From Candidatus Roizmanbacteria bacterium (GTDB lineage Bacteria; Patescibacteriota; Microgenomatia; GCA-001788215; 2-01-FULL-40-14), in assembly GCA_016203755.1 (NCBI GenBank), contig JACQMD010000062.1, forward strand, positions 1 to 10,383: 10,383 bases of DNA. The letters run 5' to 3'. The notes under the pieces were generated by a model that saw only the letters and a list, made by a program, of their open reading frames with translations, did not search any database and had not been told where the DNA came from. The translations under genes were made by a program, and so were the position numbers. The first letter of the stretch is position 1. Each line of letters starts with the position of its first letter. Shown here piece after piece: positions 5,569 to 10,383 of the stretch.

Positions 5569-6276
5569 TCAGGTCAGAAACTTTTTACCCGTACTATACA
5601 GGAGAATGAATACACTGATTCCAAGTAGCACGCCAACAACGACGGTAAATACCGGAGAGGCACTGGAAGGAGTTGGTGTCGGTGTATCCAGGAGAGGAAC
5701 ATAGGAGATAATAATAGGATTATTCATGAGCTCTTCATACGTCCAGAAGTATTGTTCGCGCGAGGGCGGTTGTATAGTCGGCGGAATTCCCCAGGATTCC
5801 GGAAGTACGATACGTACCGAATAGACGCCAATTTCTTCGGTTGAGCTGAAAGCCGGAATGGTGATTATCCAATACGGATCATCCTGCTTCGCGAGGGAGC
5901 GAGTTTCATAGGTGAGAACAAAATTAATCGATTGATTTTGTCCGAGTATTTCCTTTTTGATCGGAACTTTTACTTGACGGCTTCCGTTTTCATACGTTAC
6001 CGTTGCCTGGATTCTTCCTGAGTCATCAGCGGCAAGCACATCAGACGCGTCTTCAGGAAGATCCAAATAATAGACAGAAGGATAGACGTTAGTGGTCAGA
6101 TTGGTTAGACGAACAGTTTTTTTAACCGTTGCGTTACCATTTTCTGTGAACGAGTATTCGGAATTCATCTCAAGGCGAAAATTGGCTGTTGCCCTGGCGG
6201 GAACGTGCGGCACCCCATACACGAATAAAGCGAAAAGTAGTGCGCTCTTAAAAATAATATTGTTAATTCTGTTCAT
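5569..6276 (-). CDS. Secreted membrane-anchored protein; resembles N-terminal domain of Microgenomates transglutaminase-like proteins
   Basis: A 235-residue protein between uvrA and uvrC. It has an N-terminal signal peptide (hydrophobic about residues 8-22, possible cleavage after PARATA), a beta-rich outer domain (about 30-190) and a C-terminal transmembrane helix (about 208-227) followed by a short basic tail (STGKKFLT). A Thr/Pro/Ser linker (DTPTPTPSSASPV) joins domain and helix. The domain motifs ENGNATVKKTVRLTNLTTNV, SINFVLTYETRSLAKQDDPY and WIITIPAFSSTEEIGVYSV match my memory of the N-terminal region of large Microgenomates proteins annotated as transglutaminase-like. No Cys-His-Asp transglutaminase core is present (the protein lacks cysteine), so it is a standalone or shortened version, probably in adhesion or envelope structure. 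It starts 24 nt after uvrA with no clear Shine-Dalgarno site. Confidence 0.75.
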   Translation of the reverse strand: MNRINNIIFKSALLFALFVYGVPHVPARATANFRLEMNSEYSFTENGNATVKKTVRLTNLTTNVYPSVYYLDLPEDASDVLAADDSGRIQATVTYENGSRQVKVPIKKEILGQNQSINFVLTYETRSLAKQDDPYWIITIPAFSSTEEIGVYSVRIVLPESWGIPPTIQPPSREQYFWTYEELMNNPIIISYVPLLDTPTPTPSSASPVFTVVVGVLLGISVFILLYSTGKKFLT

Positions 6277-6300
6277 GGATAAGGTGAGGAGATTTTGCTA

Positions 6301-9228
6301 TTACAGCATGTGTCGCAAAAATTGTCCAGTATACGATTTGGAATGCTGGCTTATTTCTTTCGGTGTTCCGGTTGCGACAATATAGCCTCCTTGATGGCCT
6401 CCTTCCGGGCCAAGGTCAATAATATGATCAGCATTTTTCAGTATTTCCAGATTGTGTTCAATAACCACAATAGAATTTCCCATCGCTACCAGGCTTTGCA
6501 AGACATGAAGGAGTTTTTGCAAATCAGCAAAATGAAGACCGGTCGTGGGTTCATCCAAAACGTACAAATTGTCTGTTGTTCCTCGTTTTGACAATTCAGT
6601 GGCAAGTTTCACCCGTTGCGCCTCTCCTCCTGATAGCGTTGGCGCACTCTGTCCCAGATGAATATACTCAAGTCCGACATCATGGAGCGTCTGGAGTTTG
6701 GTATGCAGTGCGGGAATATTTTTAAAAAAATCTACCGCTTCGGACACGGTCATATCAAGTACTTCTGCAATATTTTTTCCTTTGTAGGTTATCTCAAGGG
6801 TCCCCTTGTTGTACCGGGTACCATTGCAGACTTCGCATTTGACCCAAACAGGCGGCAAAAACTGCATTTCGATTTTTTCTTCCCCCTGCCCTTCGCAGTT
6901 TTCGCATCGTCCCCCTTTGACGTTAAACGAAAATCTGCCCGGCGAGAATCCTCTCATTTTGCTTTCTTTCAATGCCGAAAAAAGGTTCCGAATATAGTTA
7001 AATGCTCCCGCATACGTTGCGGGATTACTCCGCGGAGTTCTGCCTATGGGCGACTGATCAATAAGATGGACGTGTTTTATATGCTCGACACCACTCAAAC
7101 GCTCATATGCTCCGGGTTCTTCTTTAAAGTATGGATTGAGTTGCAACTTCAACGCCTTGTAGAGTGTTTCAACAACGAGGGTGGATTTACCGCTTCCCGA
7201 AACCCCTGTCACACAAACCAGTTGCTTGAGCGGAATCGTCACATCGATGTTTTTGAGATTGAATTGGCTACAGCCGGTGATTTTTAGTATGTTGTATTTT
7301 GTATTTGGTATTTGGCGGGGAGACGATGTGATAGTTCTTTTCTCAGATAAATACAGGCCGGTTAACGATTGTTCATTATTCTTAATGCGTTCAACCGGTC
7401 CTTGCGCAACAATAGTTCCGCCATGTTTTCCTCCTCCCGGGCCAAAATCAACAACATAATCTGCGTTTTCAATCATTTCACGGTCATGTTCGACAACGAT
7501 AACGGTGTTGCCCAGATCACGAAGCGTCTTGAGTGTTGTAATAAGTCGGTGGTTGTCCCGTGGATGAAGGCCAATTGAGGGTTCATCCAACACATACAGT
7601 ACCCCTGAGAGTCCACTGCCGATTTGAGAGGCAAGCCGGATGCGCTGCGCCTCACCGCCAGCAAGCGTTGTTGCACTTCGGGAAAGCGTTAAATACTCAA
7701 GTCCGACAGCGGTCAAAAACTCAAGCCGTTTCGTCACTTCTTTGACAATTGGCGTTGCGATGGTTACTTCCCGATTGTTTAAAAGGCTTGATTCCATTAA
7801 CGAGTGAATAAAAGAAAGAGCGGTAGTTACCGAAGACTCATTGATGGTAACAATTGATTTATCCAGGATCGTCACCGTTGTTGCTTCTTTCCGGAGTCTT
7901 GTTCCCTTGCATGTTTTACATACTTGTGTGCGCATGTATTTTTCGATTTCAAAACGGATATACTCCGATGTACTTTCATTGAATTTCTGCTCCAGTTCAA
8001 ACACAACACCGGGAAATTGTTCATAAATAGAAGTCACCCGCCCGAAGCGATTGGTACCCGTGACTTCATACTGGTGTTCCCCGGTCCCCTGCAATAAGAG
8101 TTGTTTCTGTTGTTCGGTGAGCGTACGTATGGGCAATTTTGGATTGATTCCCTGCTCTTCACAGACAGAAAGGACTAATCGTGCAAACCAGGTGTCGTTG
8201 GTAAAATGATTGGAAAAAGGCAGGATACCTCCTTCAGTAATAGAGAGATTGGGATTAAGGACAAGATCCGATTCTATCTTAAGAATTGACCCCAGGCCTT
8301 TACAGGTCGGACAAGCGCCATGAGGAGAGTTAAATGAAAACATCCGCGGTTCAATATCTTCAATTGCGATATTGCATACCGGACACGCCAGTCGTTCCGA
8401 GAAAAGATGGTCATGAGTTTTGGTCGGATTTTCGGGAAATTCAAATCCGCTATCCTGAATCTCGGTAAGAATTGCCAACCCGTCGGACAAATCGAGTGCC
8501 TGCTCGACCGTATCCCGAAGACGCGAGAGGAGGTTTGCCCGTGCCACCTCATCACCGAGCGCTTTTTTGGTAATTGAAAGTCTATCAATAACAAGATCTA
8601 TACTATGACGATTTGTTTTGATAAGAAAAATATCGTCGCTCAGATTGATCATCTTTCCGTCAATTCTTGCTTTGGTATAGCCTTTCCCTTTCAAATTATC
8701 CAACAGTCCGGAGAATTCACCTTTCCGGTCACGTACAACCGGTGCAAGAATAAAAAATCGCAGTGGTTTTGATCCTGCGGATGAAGCTGTCTGGGTTAAC
8801 AGCTGAAGAACAGAGGTAACAATTTGTTCCTTGTCCATACGCGAAATCTCACGTCCGCAATTTGCACAATGCGGGTGGCCGATCCGGGCAAAGAGAAGGC
8901 GAAGATAGTCATAAATTTCTGTAACTGTTCCGACCGTTGACCGGGGATTGTGCGAGGTAGATTTCTGGTCGATGGAAATGGCCGGCGATAGCCCTTCAAT
9001 GCTGTCGACATCGGGTTTGCCCATCACCCCCAAAAATTGCCGTGCGTACGCGCTCAATGATTCTACATATCTGCGTTGTCCTTCTGCATAGATGGTGTCA
9101 AACGCAAGCGTGCTTTTCCCACTACCCGACACTCCCGTAAACACGATGAGTTTGTTTTTAGGAAGTTCAACAGAAATATTCTTTAAATTGTGATTACGGG
9201 CGCCTTTTACGACGAGTTTGTTTTCCAT
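6301..9228 (-). CDS. uvrA: Excinuclease ABC subunit A
   Basis: UvrA is the ATP-driven damage sensor of nucleotide excision repair; the dimer scans DNA and loads UvrB. The 975-residue protein is complete. Walker A motifs GVSGSGKS lie at 32-39 and 675-682; ABC signatures at 521-528 (LAGGEAQR) and 865-872 (LSGGEAQR); Walker B/LDEP at about 544-550 and 888-894. Zinc sites are seen at Cys282/285/306/309 and Cys775/778/798/801, with an additional pair at 437/440 and another CxxC at 121/124. UvrB-binding and insertion regions fill about 120-280. The linker between the two halves (about 630-650) carries a heptamer-repeat-encoded insert (see 7287-7314). It heads the minus-strand operon, with a promoter at 9261-9289 and a modest GAGG ribosome-binding site before the ATG. 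Confidence 0.98.
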   Translation of the reverse strand: MENKLVVKGARNHNLKNISVELPKNKLIVFTGVSGSGKSTLAFDTIYAEGQRRYVESLSAYARQFLGVMGKPDVDSIEGLSPAISIDQKSTSHNPRSTVGTVTEIYDYLRLLFARIGHPHCANCGREISRMDKEQIVTSVLQLLTQTASSAGSKPLRFFILAPVVRDRKGEFSGLLDNLKGKGYTKARIDGKMINLSDDIFLIKTNRHSIDLVIDRLSITKKALGDEVARANLLSRLRDTVEQALDLSDGLAILTEIQDSGFEFPENPTKTHDHLFSERLACPVCNIAIEDIEPRMFSFNSPHGACPTCKGLGSILKIESDLVLNPNLSITEGGILPFSNHFTNDTWFARLVLSVCEEQGINPKLPIRTLTEQQKQLLLQGTGEHQYEVTGTNRFGRVTSIYEQFPGVVFELEQKFNESTSEYIRFEIEKYMRTQVCKTCKGTRLRKEATTVTILDKSIVTINESSVTTALSFIHSLMESSLLNNREVTIATPIVKEVTKRLEFLTAVGLEYLTLSRSATTLAGGEAQRIRLASQIGSGLSGVLYVLDEPSIGLHPRDNHRLITTLKTLRDLGNTVIVVEHDREMIENADYVVDFGPGGGKHGGTIVAQGPVERIKNNEQSLTGLYLSEKRTITSSPRQIPNTKYNILKITGCSQFNLKNIDVTIPLKQLVCVTGVSGSGKSTLVVETLYKALKLQLNPYFKEEPGAYERLSGVEHIKHVHLIDQSPIGRTPRSNPATYAGAFNYIRNLFSALKESKMRGFSPGRFSFNVKGGRCENCEGQGEEKIEMQFLPPVWVKCEVCNGTRYNKGTLEITYKGKNIAEVLDMTVSEAVDFFKNIPALHTKLQTLHDVGLEYIHLGQSAPTLSGGEAQRVKLATELSKRGTTDNLYVLDEPTTGLHFADLQKLLHVLQSLVAMGNSIVVIEHNLEILKNADHIIDLGPEGGHQGGYIVATGTPKEISQHSKSYTGQFLRHML
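7287..7314. repeat. Four tandem 7-nt units inside uvrA
   Basis: The plus strand reads GTATGTT, GTATTTT, GTATTTG, GTATTTG; the sense (minus) strand unit is CAAATAC. In the protein it gives QIPNTKYN in the linker between the two ATPase halves. Because 7 is not a multiple of 3, three units span 7 codons, and a pure CAAATAC array gives the same circular heptapeptide QIPNTKY in every frame on that strand without a stop. Two units are exact and two have one mismatch each. Confidence 0.75.
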
Positions 9229-9260
9229 ACAAAAACCTCAACAGTTTGCGTGAACATTGT

Positions 9261-9289
9261 ATTATAGAGGGAAAGAGCAGAAGAGGCAA
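9261..9289 (-). promoter_or_regulatory. Promoter of the uvrA operon
   Basis: On the minus strand TTGCCT (9284-9289) and perfect TATAAT (9261-9266) are separated by 17 nt. Transcription should start near 9254, leaving a leader of about 25 nt before the uvrA ATG, enough for its GAGG ribosome-binding site. No LexA-like operator palindrome was seen in the 72-nt intergenic gap. uvrB transcription is blocked from flowing in cleanly by the opposing gene at 9301-10047, so this promoter is probably needed. Confidence 0.7.
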
Positions 9290-9300
9290 GTTTATAGACT

Positions 9301-10047
9301 ATGTCATCTATTGAGCAGATATTGGATCAACTGGCTGAGATTAGAAAACAGGGAGAGTTAAAAGTATTCATTGAGAAGCAGCAGGAACGCATTGCCTATA
9401 CTGGTAATTATATAGCTTATAAATCTTTGGACGCTGCCGGATATATGAATTACTGGGGGATAATCGGAGGATTATTTGAAGAGATCGATAAGAATATGAA
9501 GATAGGTAAACACTCCTGCACGGTTCCTCAAACAAAAACCTTTCAAGTCAATCAGCTATTACTTCTGAATAAACCAACACGAATTTTGAAGAAATTTGTA
9601 CCGCAATTCTTGTACGGGGATCGGAACAACAACAAAACCGTACTTGCACTTGGAGATGCTCACCCCGCCTCACCAGATGCTTCTTATTTTCTCATGATAG
9701 AAGTAGGTAAACAGTCATTTGACGGTATCAAAATGCTTGAACGAATAAAGAAAAACGGAGGAGCTGTTGCAGATTATGTCGGCTGTATCAGGATGAATTA
9801 CGATCGGTATGGAATTTGCTATCCGGTTGTTTCGGGTAGATTGGGACATGTTGATTCTTTTTCAAAGGATAGGGTGAATGGTTTTGAGCCAAATCGAGAC
9901 TTATACCCGCAGTTTTACACGCTACCTTGTGAACGCGCGTATGAACTTGGTTCTTATTTGAGCATCATATTTAATATGTCTTATCCGCTATCACCTGATC
10001 TCTATGATCCGTCAACCTACGTTCATACTGTTGATCCGGTCGCGTAG
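9301..10047 (+). CDS. Protein of unknown function, opposite strand between uvrB and uvrA
   Basis: I do not recognise this 248-residue protein. It is soluble-looking: no signal peptide or membrane helix. It starts with a charged helical region (EQILDQLAEIRKQGELKVFI), then a mixed region with GNYIAYKSLDAAGYMNYWG, a central block GDAHPASPDASYFLMIEVGK and a C-terminal block with YVGCIRMNYDRYGICYPVV and LPCERAYELGSYLSII. The GDAHP...D stretch and conserved-looking aromatic residues could be functional but give no family. No Shine-Dalgarno site is obvious and the -10-like TATAGA at 9293-9298 is too close to the ATG to be convincing. Hand-counted stretches are about 37-40% GC against about 48-55% in uvrA. 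Its last 36 nt overlap the 3' end of uvrB on the other strand. The long open frame and strand-specific codon pattern suggest a real gene, perhaps inserted between uvrB and uvrA. Confidence 0.7.
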   Translation: MSSIEQILDQLAEIRKQGELKVFIEKQQERIAYTGNYIAYKSLDAAGYMNYWGIIGGLFEEIDKNMKIGKHSCTVPQTKTFQVNQLLLLNKPTRILKKFVPQFLYGDRNNNKTVLALGDAHPASPDASYFLMIEVGKQSFDGIKMLERIKKNGGAVADYVGCIRMNYDRYGICYPVVSGRLGHVDSFSKDRVNGFEPNRDLYPQFYTLPCERAYELGSYLSIIFNMSYPLSPDLYDPSTYVHTVDPVA

Positions 10048-10383
10048 TCGTGCGGCTTCTTCAAAGTCCAGATCTTTGGCAGCCTCACGCATTTGGGTGC
10101 GGAGAAGCAGCATAAGCTTTTTCTTTTCTTTGGGTGTCAGAGAATCAGGATTGACATCTTTTGTTATCGGATGTTTTCTTCGTTCTTTCCGTTCATCAAG
10201 CTCTTCCTGTGAAAATTTCACGAGTTTTTCGCGGATTGGCTTTTGTATTGTCTGGGGCGTTATGTCATGGTCTTCGTTGTATCGAATTTGAGCCACGCGG
10301 CGTCTGTTTACCTCATCAATTGCCTGTTTCATCGAACGCGTTACATGATCCGCATACATAATGACCTGTCCATTGACATGCCG
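10012..10383 (-). CDS. uvrB: Excinuclease ABC subunit B, C-terminal part (runs off the right edge)
   Basis: The last 123 residues of UvrB, the DNA helicase-like subunit that verifies damage and recruits UvrC. The frame is open from the window edge: RHVNGQVIMYADHVTRSM then AIDEVNRRRVAQIRYNEDH, the conserved end of the second helicase domain with its Thr-Arg and NRRR motifs and the DITPQTI step. A charged linker follows, then the UVR motif at the very C-terminus (LRTQMREAAKDLDFEEAARL, RDRI), which pairs with the UVR motif of UvrC. It ends at TAG/TAA-type stop 10012-10014 with a short tail (NSMNVG). Upstream parts, including the Walker A domain, lie outside the window. It converges on, and overlaps by 36 nt, the unknown plus-strand gene. 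Confidence 0.96.
   Translation of the reverse strand, partial: RHVNGQVIMYADHVTRSMKQAIDEVNRRRVAQIRYNEDHDITPQTIQKPIREKLVKFSQEELDERKERRKHPITKDVNPDSLTPKEKKKLMLLLRTQMREAAKDLDFEEAARLRDRINSMNVG

Noticed and set aside
5260..5628. Plus-strand open frame of 122 codons
   Set aside because: It is antisense to the GIY-YIG end of uvrC and crosses into the next gene; no protein features.
6658..7287. Plus-strand open frame of 209 codons
   Set aside because: It lies wholly antisense within uvrA, whose motifs are intact there, and has no recognisable domain or ribosome-binding site.
9229..9300. LexA/SOS operator ahead of uvrA
   Set aside because: No CTGT-N8-ACAG or GAAC-N4-GTTC type palindrome could be found in the intergenic gap.

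Overview
The window looks like a small, gene-dense bacterial genome with standard stop usage (TGA, TAA and TAG all end genes). The best guess is a Candidate Phyla Radiation bacterium, possibly Microgenomates. This rests on short intergenic gaps, weak or absent Shine-Dalgarno sites, leaderless-looking promoters, a shortened UvrC, and a secreted protein whose beta-rich domain resembles the N-terminal part of transglutaminase-like proteins I associate with Microgenomates. The lineage is inferred; no rRNA or marker tree is available here.

Left part (1-2160), an accessory region. A HigB/RelE-type toxin gene and an XRE antitoxin gene (79-779, plus strand) are bracketed by two perfect 50-bp direct repeats (1-50 and 802-851). 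The repeats are coding debris: read on the minus strand they belong to the 3' end of a gene whose remnants lie at about 769-975 and again, diverged, at 1861-2106. Between the two remnants sits a lipoprotein gene of unknown function (971-1792, minus) with a near-perfect promoter that would give a leaderless mRNA.

Central part (2162-9228, all minus strand), one long probable operon read right to left from a promoter at 9261-9289: uvrA, a small secreted membrane-anchored protein, a short uvrC, a PF04020-type membrane protein, secG, a membrane-anchored family 5 solute-binding protein, then tRNA-Leu(GAG). Gaps are 5 to 30 nt and a small hairpin covers the last protein stop codon just ahead of the tRNA.

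Right part (9301-10383). The 3' end of uvrB enters from the right edge on the minus strand. A 248-residue protein of unknown function is encoded on the plus strand between uvrB and uvrA, with its end overlapping the uvrB end. All three subunits of nucleotide excision repair (UvrA damage sensor, UvrB loader/helicase, UvrC dual nuclease) are therefore encoded within about 6 kb, linked to protein secretion (SecG) and envelope genes. The toxin-antitoxin genes and the plus-strand unknown gene are visibly A+T richer (about 37-40% GC in hand-counted stretches) than uvrA (about 48-55% in two stretches), consistent with later arrival.
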